Source: a virus. From it: a stretch of 44,453 nt of DNA. The position numbers and the translations under genes are program-made. Within the stretch, counting starts at the first letter, position 1; every line of letters begins with the position of its first letter. Location of the stretch: IMG/VR virus record IMGVR_UViG_3300017605_000168, positions 1 through 44,453 of that record. One strand, given 5' to 3'. This document shows positions 25,873 through 33,804 of this stretch, one piece after another. Below the pieces are notes generated by a model. That model worked only from the letters and a program-made list of their open reading frames with translations, was not told where the DNA came from and made no database searches.

Positions 25873-26159
25873 TCCCTCTTCGACCGATCGCGCTTCTTTC
25901 GGCGCTGGTCTGCGCGCTCGCGATCATCGTCACGCTTGCTCTTACGCAGAGCCGTCCCTTCGCGCAGGATACGCCGCCTCCACCGCTGACCGAGACGCAG
26001 AAACTGAAACTCGCGAACGCGCTCCAGCGCGTGCAAATCGCGCAGTATGAACTGAAATCCGCAACCGGCGAGGCACAGACGTTGATCAAGTCGCTCTCGG
26101 TTCCGGGCTATGACATTTCGCTGCAAACGTTCGAATACGTGAAACAGGTCAAGAAATAG
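25869..26159 (+). CDS. small signal-anchored helical protein, 96 aa
   Basis: Residues about 6-26 are strongly hydrophobic (PIALLSALVCALAIIVTLAL) and are followed by SRPFAQDTPPPP, which looks like a cleavage region or a linker after a membrane anchor. The rest is a helical Lys/Gln/Leu segment (KLKLANALQRVQIAQYELK). It overlaps the preceding gene by four bases. Size and layout would also fit a spanin-like i-type subunit, but it lies far from the lysis genes, so this is only a possibility. Confidence 0.6.
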   Translation: MIPLRPIALLSALVCALAIIVTLALTQSRPFAQDTPPPPLTETQKLKLANALQRVQIAQYELKSATGEAQTLIKSLSVPGYDISLQTFEYVKQVKK

Positions 26160-26173
26160 TCGAGGGAACCTGA

Positions 26174-26605
26174 ATGGCGACACTGAACATCAACGTCGGA
26201 CTGATTCGAACGGACCTACTCGGGTCTGATTCGTCGCACGTTCAGTATCAGAAGCTGATGGATGGCACCGTCGGCAGTGAGACCGTCGCGAAGGTGACAG
26301 CGAACGGTCTTCAGGTCGATCGCACGAAGAAGTCTCTCACGGCGGCTGCGCCGAACAACGTCTCTGTCGGAGTTGCGAGCGGTGCGCTCGTGGCGACGAA
26401 TGCAAACCGGACAGGACTGAACATCAAGAACCTATCAGGTAACGTAGTCTCGATCGCGTTCGGAACAGCGGCGCTTCTCAATAAGGGCATCACGTTGAAT
26501 CCCGGCGAGGACTGGTCGATGGGCGAATTCGATTTTACGACCGCCGCCGTCAACGCAATCGCCAGCGTCGCTGCAAGCACAGTGGCTATTCAGGAGTGGT
26601 CCTAA
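26174..26605 (+). CDS. putative tail/virion protein, 143 aa
   Basis: A Thr/Ala/Val-rich protein with SLTAAAPNNVSVGVASGALVATNANRTGLNIKN spanning about residues 54-86 (a repeated-looking beta pattern) and GITLNPGEDWSMGEF at about 106-120. Similar short domains accompany fibre genes in other phages. GAGGGAACCTGA before ATG 26174 gives an RBS. The function is unknown. Confidence 0.6.
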   Translation: MATLNINVGLIRTDLLGSDSSHVQYQKLMDGTVGSETVAKVTANGLQVDRTKKSLTAAAPNNVSVGVASGALVATNANRTGLNIKNLSGNVVSIAFGTAALLNKGITLNPGEDWSMGEFDFTTAAVNAIASVAASTVAIQEWS

Positions 26606-26802
26606 TGCCGTATGGACGCGGAAAAGCGGCGAGCGGCGGTGGATCGGTTCCGACCGACTCAGACGGCTACGCGCTGATCACCGGACAGCCGCCGATGCTG
26701 GTCACAATCGAAGCCTTGCCGAACGGAAACAAACGTCTGTTGATGTTGGTAAAGGATGGTTCAACCGAACGAACGCTGGTCGATCGTGAAGTGCCAGCAT
26801 AG
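26605..26802 (+). CDS. hypothetical protein, 65 aa
   Basis: ATG 26605 overlaps the preceding stop (TAATG). The product has a Gly/Ser-rich start, then a small beta-rich part (MLVTIEALPNGNKRLLMLVK). In-frame GTG 26596 is an alternative start. Close packing between two fibre-region genes is the main evidence. Confidence 0.55.
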   Translation: MPYGRGKAASGGGSVPTDSDGYALITGQPPMLVTIEALPNGNKRLLMLVKDGSTERTLVDREVPA

Positions 26803-26810
26803 GTGAATAC

Positions 26811-29800
26811 ATGAATCGACGCCGAGATAATCTAAGTGTTGCGGTTGCGGTCCTGCTGTTTGTTGCGCTGACGTTATGGGCACCGTTGTCAGTCACTTCA
26901 CAAGGCAGCATTCGAAAGGTCTACGCTGGTGGCACTTCGACGGCAGGTGACTTGACATATACGCCGACGCAGCTACAGAACGCGATCGACGATGCCGCTC
27001 CCGGCGATACGATCTACATCCAGAACGATCTGTCTATCAGTGCTCCGGGAGGCACCAGCTTCGTGCTGCGGCAGAAATCCTGTCCCGCACAGAACGATAC
27101 GTGTTGGATCACCATTACCGGCGGTATTGACTCGACCGGCGCGTTCGCAGGCACCTATCCGGCGGCAGGCGTTCGCATCGGACCGTCGAATGCGGCTTCG
27201 CTTCCTGACATCATCCCTAGTGTCAATAACTATCCAGCGATTCGCACCAGCTGGCCTTCGGAGACCGGCCCGGGATGTTCAGTTCCTACATGCGTTGCGA
27301 GCTACTGGCGCCTGAAACGTCTGGAAATCCGATCGTTCTCTCCGTGGAACGGCGGCGCGATGCTGGTTCTTGGGACCAACAATGCTCCGGCCGACGTCAC
27401 TTCCGGAGACAACCAGAATCTTCCTGCGGAGATTCCTCACCATATCGATATCGACCAAGTCTACATACACGGAGATCCCATCGACGGCCAGCATCGCGGC
27501 CTAACGAACGCGGCGAAGTTTACGACGATGGAGAACAGCTACGTAGACGACATCAAGAGCGTGCAGGAGACGCAAGCGGTCAACATCATCAACACGACAG
27601 GGCCACAGTCATATATCAACAACTACTTTGCTGCGACCGGTGAAACGTTCTTCACTGGAGGCGGCGACGGATACCTTCAGTTCTCGTCCACCATTACCGG
27701 CACACCTACCACGACGGCTGCGACGCTCTCGGTCTGTCCGAGCATGGGAACGAGCGCGAACCACCAATGGTTCACGATCGAAGTTGGCGGCACAGAATAT
27801 TTTAGGATGGTAAATACCATCAACACTTCGACGTGCGCGATTACATGGACTGAACCGTTGCCGGGAATTCCAGACACGCCCGGAGACGTTCACTGGACGT
27901 TACAGTTTGGCGGGTTGCTGGTCGAAAAAAATCTTATCACCAAGAAAGTCTCTTGGCGCGATCCGATTCAGGCTGGACCGACCGGAGTTACAGCAACGGC
28001 GACGACCGGAGGCACGCTGACCGCGTCGGCCGGGAACTGCTATCGCGTGATGTCGCGACAGAAGACCACGAACGACATCATGGCGCAGTCATCCGAGACC
28101 GCCGAACAGTGCGCCACGACCACGTCAACAAACAATGCGGTCAATCTCTCGTGGACAGCCAGCGCGAACGCTGACGAGTATGTCATTTACTGGCGCCTCG
28201 GGAATACGACGCGCAAGATCGCGACGGTGAACGCGCCGACCACGTCCTACAGCCATACATCACCAACGGCCGGGACGCAGGTTGTCGGCACGCCGCAGTC
28301 TCCGACCGTGACGCCAGTCACCGGTAGCGGAGGCACGCTTGCGGCTGGAACCTATCACTATCGAATCATCGCGTATCCAAACGAGCAACCAGCAACCGCC
28401 GATCTGGTTTGCACGTTATCGGCAACCGGCCGGTGCGATTTCACTTGGTCCGCCGTGACAGGGGCAACCAGCTATCGCATCTATGGCCGTCAGGATCCGC
28501 AGAACCAATACACGCTCTCGACAACGACCAGCGGGTCGGACGTAGGCGGTTCGAACAATTCCAGCGATATCTTTTCATTCGATACGCCTACCGTTTGGAT
28601 CGTAAAGAACACACTGGAACTGAAAAACTGCGATGGTCTCAGCGACGCCGGACCATGCGTGGTGCGTGGAAATATCATTGAAAATTCGTGGCTGCAAGCG
28701 CAGACGGGAATGGTTGTCAACATCAAGTTGAACAATCAAAACTTCACCGACGACGGAGCGGCGCTGCGAAACTTCACCTTCGAAAACAATATCGTCCGAC
28801 ACGGCACGCGCGCATTCCAAATCTGCGCCTACGACTGCGATGGTCACGGCTCGGGGCTGATGGAAGACGGGACGATCAAGAACAATTTGATTTATGACAT
28901 TGGTTCGTCGTGGGGCACCAACCAGTCAACGTTCTACTTTGGATACGGTTTCAACGTCGGAGCGCCAGCGAGTCGAACCGGTCAACGTCTGACGGTTGAT
29001 CACAATACGATCCTGAACGACGTGACAAACTACGGCCCGGCGCTCATCAGCAGTGATACGACGCAGAAATGGGCCGATCTGAAGTGGACCAACAACATCG
29101 AACGACGTGGTCAGAATGGCTGGCACGCGCTGTTCAACGGATCATTCGGCAGCGGCGGCGAAGGCACGACGGCTTGGAATAACTCGACCAGCGGCACAAA
29201 TCGTCTGATGAATGGCAACGTCCATTCCGGGGCGCTGGGTGTCAGCTATCCCGATACAACGATCTCGTTCTTCCCTGACGAGACCACGTTACAGGCGTGC
29301 TTCACGAACTACGCCGGAGGCGACTATTCACTGGCGTCAGGCTGCGCGTGGAACAATGCCGGAACCGATTCACTGGATATCGGCGCAGACATCGCGCTTG
29401 TCAACGCGTATACATCGATCGCGGCCAGCGGCGACAATTCCGGCACGCTGAGTATCGTGACAACTACGCTGCCAGACGGGACTGTCGGCACAGCATATTC
29501 GCAGACACTGTCTCGCGTCGGCGGCACGGCACCCTTTACGTGGACCGTGCAGAGCGGCACACTTCCGACCGGTCTCTCGCTTTCGACGGCTGGCGTGATA
29601 TCAGGGACGCCGTCAGGGACGCCGGGAACGGCTACGTTCACCGTTCGCGTCACAGATACGACGTCAGCCTTTGACGATCAAACTTTGGCCCTGACGGTCA
29701 ATGCGTCCGGTGGCGGCGGATCGAGCGCTCCGGTCTGGAATTCGTCGAACAGCAATGGCGGCGTATCACCTACGTCTGTATCGGTTTCCATGACACCGGC

Positions 29801-31460
29801 AGGAACGAACCGATACATGGTATGCGGTGTCTTCGTGCAATCGACGGCACGCAACGCGACCAGCGTTGTCTTTAACGGCACGGAATCATTGACGTTCCAG
29901 CGCGCTAGAAACTTCGACAACGGGAGCGGGATTCAGGCGCGTGCGGAATATTGGGACATCATCAATCCGTCGGCCGTGACCGCAAACGTTGTCGCCACAA
30001 TGAATCTCGCGACCGCCACGGTCGTGGGTTGTTCGGTCTATACGAACGTGAATCAAACGACGCCGCTCGGCACGTTCGCAGACAACGGCGGCAACTCGGC
30101 GCTGTCAGCGGTGACGTTTACCAGCGCGACGAATGAACTTTCGATCGACGTGACATCGATTCGCGTCGGCACGACCGGCGTGACCGAGGGTGCCGGTCAG
30201 ACGAACCGCGTGGAACGGCAATCAGGATCCGGCGCTGGCAACGTAACCGGCGCGATGTCACAGAAAACAGGCGTCACGTCTGCGACGCATACATGGAGCG
30301 TGGACGATTCAACCAGCAAGTCATGGGCGTCAATTGGCGTCTCGCTGAAGGGTGTGTCTGGGGGTCCGCCTCCGACACCGCTGACGATCACGAGCACGTC
30401 ACCAATCGCGACCGGTCAGGTTGGCGTTGCATATACGTATGCGTTTGCAGCGACTGGTGGGACCGCGCCCTATACGTGGTCGCTTGTGACCGCCGCGAAC
30501 ACGCTGCCTGCTGGCGTGACGCTGTCTTCTGGTGGCACGCTATCGGGAACACCGACGTCTACGTTGACGAAGACGTTCACCGTGCGCGTTACGGACGCTG
30601 CGGCGGCGACGGCCGACGGCGTATTCTCGGTTCGGATGTTGCCGGTCAGACCAATTTCTGTGAACGGTCTAGAGCGAAACGTCTATTCCACCGCAGGCAA
30701 CGAACCTGCGCTGTCGAACAATCGCGTAGTCATGTCAGGCGACTTATGGAATGACGAAATACTCGACCAGCTTAAAAGGCGTCGCAACAATGGGACATGG
30801 GAAACACTAAGCGCCGGACAACTGGCGAGCCTTGGCGACGTCTCGATCGTTGCACCGACAAACAACCAGTCGTTGCGCTATGACGAAGGCACCAACAAGT
30901 GGGCGAACGTTTCGGTCAATACGTTCACACAGGGAGGCAATGCGTTTGGAACGACGGCCATTCTCGGCACGTCGGATTCGTTCGATATCAACCTCATCGC
31001 AAACGGAACCGTTCGTCTCAAGAGTGACAATTTTCCGGGCGTCGCCTTGCGCGCAAACGGAGATAACAATCCGGAACTCTACGTCAGCCAAGGGGAAGCA
31101 ACGGACTGGATGAATCTAGGGTTCAACGCTGCCGACGGTCGGCGCATTGTTGGTCAAGTAGGCGGCGGCACGAATCGTTCTTATCAGGGTCTTGCCGGAG
31201 CGGTATCGGGAACGGACTATATTTGGGGTATCGGTTCGTCCACGAACAGTGGCGGAACCAATACGCGATGGGCAGGCGTCAGGCTCGATGGTTTGTTCAG
31301 TATCAAGCATCTATCGCTGGAGACAGGAGCAAAGCCGACGTGTTCGGCGTCAGAGCGGGGAACCTTCTGGTATGTAGCAGGCGGCGCTGGTGTTAAGGAC
31401 ACAGTGGAGGTCTGTGCGAAGGACGCGTCGAACGCTTACGCGTGGCGAACCATCTACTAA
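26811..31460 (+). CDS. giant multidomain tail fibre, beta-helix with Ig-like domains
   Basis: The 1549-residue protein begins with a Sec signal-like segment (residues 12-32, hydrophobic, ending VTSQGS). A parallel beta-helix-like region (about 35-380) follows and appears to resume at about 585-860 with NNIVRHGT and DHNTILND motifs. Between them lie two Fn3-like modules (about 385-580). Next come a putative Ig (He_PIG) domain (about 880-968, with LPTGLSLSTAGVISGTPSG), a jelly-roll-like domain (about 972-1181), and a second He_PIG (about 1190-1275). The C-terminus has a collar-like DILDQLKRRR helix region and a TFWYVAGGAGVKDTVEVCAK end common to phage fibres. Host binding or polysaccharide contact is inferred. 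Confidence 0.8.
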   Translation: MNRRRDNLSVAVAVLLFVALTLWAPLSVTSQGSIRKVYAGGTSTAGDLTYTPTQLQNAIDDAAPGDTIYIQNDLSISAPGGTSFVLRQKSCPAQNDTCWITITGGIDSTGAFAGTYPAAGVRIGPSNAASLPDIIPSVNNYPAIRTSWPSETGPGCSVPTCVASYWRLKRLEIRSFSPWNGGAMLVLGTNNAPADVTSGDNQNLPAEIPHHIDIDQVYIHGDPIDGQHRGLTNAAKFTTMENSYVDDIKSVQETQAVNIINTTGPQSYINNYFAATGETFFTGGGDGYLQFSSTITGTPTTTAATLSVCPSMGTSANHQWFTIEVGGTEYFRMVNTINTSTCAITWTEPLPGIPDTPGDVHWTLQFGGLLVEKNLITKKVSWRDPIQAGPTGVTATATTGGTLTASAGNCYRVMSRQKTTNDIMAQSSETAEQCATTTSTNNAVNLSWTASANADEYVIYWRLGNTTRKIATVNAPTTSYSHTSPTAGTQVVGTPQSPTVTPVTGSGGTLAAGTYHYRIIAYPNEQPATADLVCTLSATGRCDFTWSAVTGATSYRIYGRQDPQNQYTLSTTTSGSDVGGSNNSSDIFSFDTPTVWIVKNTLELKNCDGLSDAGPCVVRGNIIENSWLQAQTGMVVNIKLNNQNFTDDGAALRNFTFENNIVRHGTRAFQICAYDCDGHGSGLMEDGTIKNNLIYDIGSSWGTNQSTFYFGYGFNVGAPASRTGQRLTVDHNTILNDVTNYGPALISSDTTQKWADLKWTNNIERRGQNGWHALFNGSFGSGGEGTTAWNNSTSGTNRLMNGNVHSGALGVSYPDTTISFFPDETTLQACFTNYAGGDYSLASGCAWNNAGTDSLDIGADIALVNAYTSIAASGDNSGTLSIVTTTLPDGTVGTAYSQTLSRVGGTAPFTWTVQSGTLPTGLSLSTAGVISGTPSGTPGTATFTVRVTDTTSAFDDQTLALTVNASGGGGSSAPVWNSSNSNGGVSPTSVSVSMTPAGTNRYMVCGVFVQSTARNATSVVFNGTESLTFQRARNFDNGSGIQARAEYWDIINPSAVTANVVATMNLATATVVGCSVYTNVNQTTPLGTFADNGGNSALSAVTFTSATNELSIDVTSIRVGTTGVTEGAGQTNRVERQSGSGAGNVTGAMSQKTGVTSATHTWSVDDSTSKSWASIGVSLKGVSGGPPPTPLTITSTSPIATGQVGVAYTYAFAATGGTAPYTWSLVTAANTLPAGVTLSSGGTLSGTPTSTLTKTFTVRVTDAAAATADGVFSVRMLPVRPISVNGLERNVYSTAGNEPALSNNRVVMSGDLWNDEILDQLKRRRNNGTWETLSAGQLASLGDVSIVAPTNNQSLRYDEGTNKWANVSVNTFTQGGNAFGTTAILGTSDSFDINLIANGTVRLKSDNFPGVALRANGDNNPELYVSQGEATDWMNLGFNAADGRRIVGQVGGGTNRSYQGLAGAVSGTDYIWGIGSSTNSGGTNTRWAGVRLDGLFSIKHLSLETGAKPTCSASERGTFWYVAGGAGVKDTVEVCAKDASNAYAWRTIY

Positions 31461-31473
31461 ACGGGGATGATCA

Positions 31474-31710
31474 ATGCTGGAAGGTTGGTTCAACGATCCG
31501 AGTCGAGTTGGGGCGACGGTTCTTCTGTTAGCAGCCGTCTTCTCATTCTGGAAAGGGCTTGTCGTTCCGCGATGGATCTTCGACAAAGCTGTTTCCGACT
31601 GTGCCGAATACAAAGCGCGCAACGACCGACTACTCGATCAGCTGGAACGCCAAGTCTCTGTAGCCGAAATCAGCGCAACGACTGCTGCACGCGTTGCGAG
31701 GAAAATATGA
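31474..31710 (+). CDS. single-span membrane protein with coiled-coil tail, 78 aa
   Basis: Residues about 12-31 form one hydrophobic span (VGATVLLLAAVFSFWKGLVV). A basic/acidic helix follows with heptad-like spacing (RNDRLLDQLERQVSVAEI). It opens the lysis-type gene block. It could be a holin accessory, an antiholin or an i-spanin-like protein. No family assignment is possible. The stop overlaps the next ATG (ATGA at 31707-31710). Confidence 0.6.
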   Translation: MLEGWFNDPSRVGATVLLLAAVFSFWKGLVVPRWIFDKAVSDCAEYKARNDRLLDQLERQVSVAEISATTAARVARKI

Positions 31711-31877
31711 AATGGCTAAATCGGGTGTTCAACATCAAACAACCGAACAAACTGAACGGGTGCGATCCAGAAATACGGAAGAAACGAGAGATGGATGAGA
31801 GAGAAGACAACATCAAACGCCGACTCGATGCGCTAGAAGAATTAGCGCAAACCCTGAAGGGACAGGAGCATGGTTAA
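31707..31877 (+). CDS. small charged coiled-coil protein, 56 aa
   Basis: ATG 31707 overlaps the previous stop; an in-frame extension to 31467 lies inside that gene and is rejected. The product is Lys/Glu/Arg-rich, ending in a helix EDNIKRRLDALEELAQTLK. It overlaps the next ORF by eight bases. A regulatory or structural partner of the membrane proteins on either side is plausible but unproven. Confidence 0.5.
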   Translation: MKWLNRVFNIKQPNKLNGCDPEIRKKREMDEREDNIKRRLDALEELAQTLKGQEHG

Positions 31878-32424
31878 CGCCGACGTCGCAGAAATTGTTT
31901 GGCTGATGGTCATTACAAGCTGCGTCATGGTCTCGACGCTGAACATGATAGGTTCGCGATCGGATATGGTGAGGGTTGCGAAAGAAGTCGAAGGAGGTTC
32001 GACCGTTCCGAAGGTGCGCCGGTTCATGGTCAAAGCCATCTACGCCAGCAACCGAATTATCCTGACTGCAAAGGCGTTAATTCTGTTCGCTGCGGTTTGG
32101 TCTACGCTCACGCCTCCACCTCCTCCTGATATCTGGACGATGCCACAGCCGCGCAATAACCTCGTGACATGGATCTGCGTCTCGCTGGTCCTAACGGTTC
32201 ATGCCATCATGTCGATGCGCTGGCGTCACATGCTGAGTATCGGAGACTACGGCGATGGAGTCGAGGAACACAATCGACGCGCGACCGATCAGGTGATCGT
32301 TCAGAAGATTGACGTAATCGAATCGCGCACGGCCAGCATCGACGAAAAAGCAACCAAGATCGAGGAAGCAGTCACACAGAACGGGACGACGACGAACGGA
32401 AAACGGCATGACGCCGGACAATGA
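31870..32424 (+). CDS. three-span membrane protein, holin candidate
   Basis: Three hydrophobic segments are visible at about residues 6-28, 63-80 and 98-115, with a Pro-rich loop (TPPPPPDIW) between the second and third. A charged C-terminal region follows with a helix IDVIESRTASIDEKATKIEEA. Three spans and position directly before the muramidase suit a class I holin. At 184 residues it is larger than most. It overlaps the muramidase start by 17 bases. Confidence 0.6.
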   Translation: MVNADVAEIVWLMVITSCVMVSTLNMIGSRSDMVRVAKEVEGGSTVPKVRRFMVKAIYASNRIILTAKALILFAAVWSTLTPPPPPDIWTMPQPRNNLVTWICVSLVLTVHAIMSMRWRHMLSIGDYGDGVEEHNRRATDQVIVQKIDVIESRTASIDEKATKIEEAVTQNGTTTNGKRHDAGQ

Positions 32425-32986
32425 AATCGTCGATCTAATCCTTCTCCACGAAGGCGGTCAATACACCAATCATCCGTCAGATCACGGTGGTCCGACGCGC
32501 TGGGGTATTACGATTCAAGTTCTCTCGATCTATCGTGGCGGACGAGCGGTCTCGGCGCTAGACATCGAACGATTAACTCGCGACGAAGCCTCAGACTGTT
32601 ATCTCAGCCTGTTCATCCGACCGTTCGCGCAAATAACGCAGGAACCTTTGAGGCTGAACGCGATCGACCTTGGTGTGAACGCTGGGGTAGTTCGTTCGGT
32701 CAAAATCTTGCAACAAACGATAGGAGTCGATGTAGACGGTCGTATCGGCCCACAGACGTGGCAAGCGGCGCAAATGCACGAATGGAATGACCTATTCACC
32801 GGTCTTCGTCTCGGTTTCTACGAGAGCATCATTGCGCGCGATTCATCGCAACTGGTCTGGCGCAACGGCTGGCGACGTCGCGCGCTGTCATTTGTATTTC
32901 CTGAAATTCGGATGGTCGCAAAGGACTTGCGACACGCTGATGAAATTTATCTGCCGCTCTACGGGCACATGGGAAAGGCGACTTAG
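32408..32986 (+). CDS. GH108-type endolysin (muramidase)
   Basis: The 192-residue product has the glycoside hydrolase 108 signature: ILLHEGGQYTNHPSDHGGPTRWGIT (about residues 11-35), where E15 is the expected catalytic acid. A peptidoglycan-binding-3-like part follows, with GVNAGVVRSVKILQQTIGVDVDG (about 92-114) and RIGPQTW. Such enzymes cleave the N-acetylmuramic-N-acetylglucosamine bond. No signal peptide is visible, so a holin (the upstream three-span protein is a candidate) would be required for access. Confidence 0.9.
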   Translation: MTPDNEIVDLILLHEGGQYTNHPSDHGGPTRWGITIQVLSIYRGGRAVSALDIERLTRDEASDCYLSLFIRPFAQITQEPLRLNAIDLGVNAGVVRSVKILQQTIGVDVDGRIGPQTWQAAQMHEWNDLFTGLRLGFYESIIARDSSQLVWRNGWRRRALSFVFPEIRMVAKDLRHADEIYLPLYGHMGKAT

Positions 32987-32988
32987 TC

Positions 32989-33798
32989 ATGCCAAAATTC
33001 GGACGCATCTACACTCCTGACGAGAACGACAAGCACTATCCGCTTCGTCTCGTGCTGGATCCGTTAAGAGCGGTTGCGTTTCCACACGATGTTCCGCCGG
33101 GACGTCGCAGCTATCGAAGCGGTCCGATCCTAGATCAAGGAAATACCGGAACATGCGTCGCGCACGGATGGTCAGCGAAAATTGCTGGCGGACCGATCAT
33201 GCAACCGATGCCGATGACGCCCTACGATTTCTATCGCCTGCTCGTGAAGCTGGACGAGTATCGCGAGAACGATTTCGAAGCTGTTGCGCCAGACGCGCTT
33301 CTGCAATACGGATCATCCGTGCGCGGCGGCGCGAAGGCGGCGCAAAAGATCGGCGCGTTGAAAAGCTATCTGTGGGCCGAATCCGTTAGCGACGTGCGTG
33401 GTTGGCATCTGGTCGGTAAGGGAGGATTCGTGATCGGCGTCGATTGGAAAACTGGCATGATGGAGACCGACAGCGAGGGCTTCATCAGCTACACCGGTAA
33501 CGTCGAAGGTGGTCATTGCGTCGCGACGGTCGCATGGGATGACTTCAGGCAGCATCGCGGTCATACGGTCCGCGCCGTGCAGATTCAGCAATCGTGGGGC
33601 TTGCCGTGGGGCGACAAGGGCAAAGGATTCGCGTGGATCGAAGAGGGCGATCTGGCAAAGATGATCACCGACAACGGTGAATTCTGTGCGGCGACCGAAC
33701 AGCGAATCAAGCCGCTGAACACGACGGAAGGCGTGCCGGGACCAGTCCACGAACAGCCGATGCGTCTCAACCCGGAGGATCCGCCGAACTGCGAGTAA
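32989..33798 (+). CDS. papain-like (C1A) cysteine protease with altered Asn site
   Basis: The 269-residue product shows LDQGNTGTCVAHGWS (about residues 48-62, with Q50 and nucleophile C56), GGHCVATVAW (about 174-183, H176) and IQQSWGLPWGDKGKGFAWI (about 199-217). In papain-family enzymes the last motif starts NSWG; here residue 201 is Gln instead of Asn. The fold and two of three catalytic residues are present, so activity is uncertain. There is no signal peptide or propeptide. It is encoded directly between the muramidase and the propeller-like protein. Confidence 0.8.
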   Translation: MPKFGRIYTPDENDKHYPLRLVLDPLRAVAFPHDVPPGRRSYRSGPILDQGNTGTCVAHGWSAKIAGGPIMQPMPMTPYDFYRLLVKLDEYRENDFEAVAPDALLQYGSSVRGGAKAAQKIGALKSYLWAESVSDVRGWHLVGKGGFVIGVDWKTGMMETDSEGFISYTGNVEGGHCVATVAWDDFRQHRGHTVRAVQIQQSWGLPWGDKGKGFAWIEEGDLAKMITDNGEFCAATEQRIKPLNTTEGVPGPVHEQPMRLNPEDPPNCE

Positions 33799-33804
33799 TC
33801 GACG

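Noticed and set aside
26946-26975. TTGACATATAC similarity to the early operator
   Set aside because: It is inside the fibre coding frame, matches one half only, and lacks the second arm and -10.
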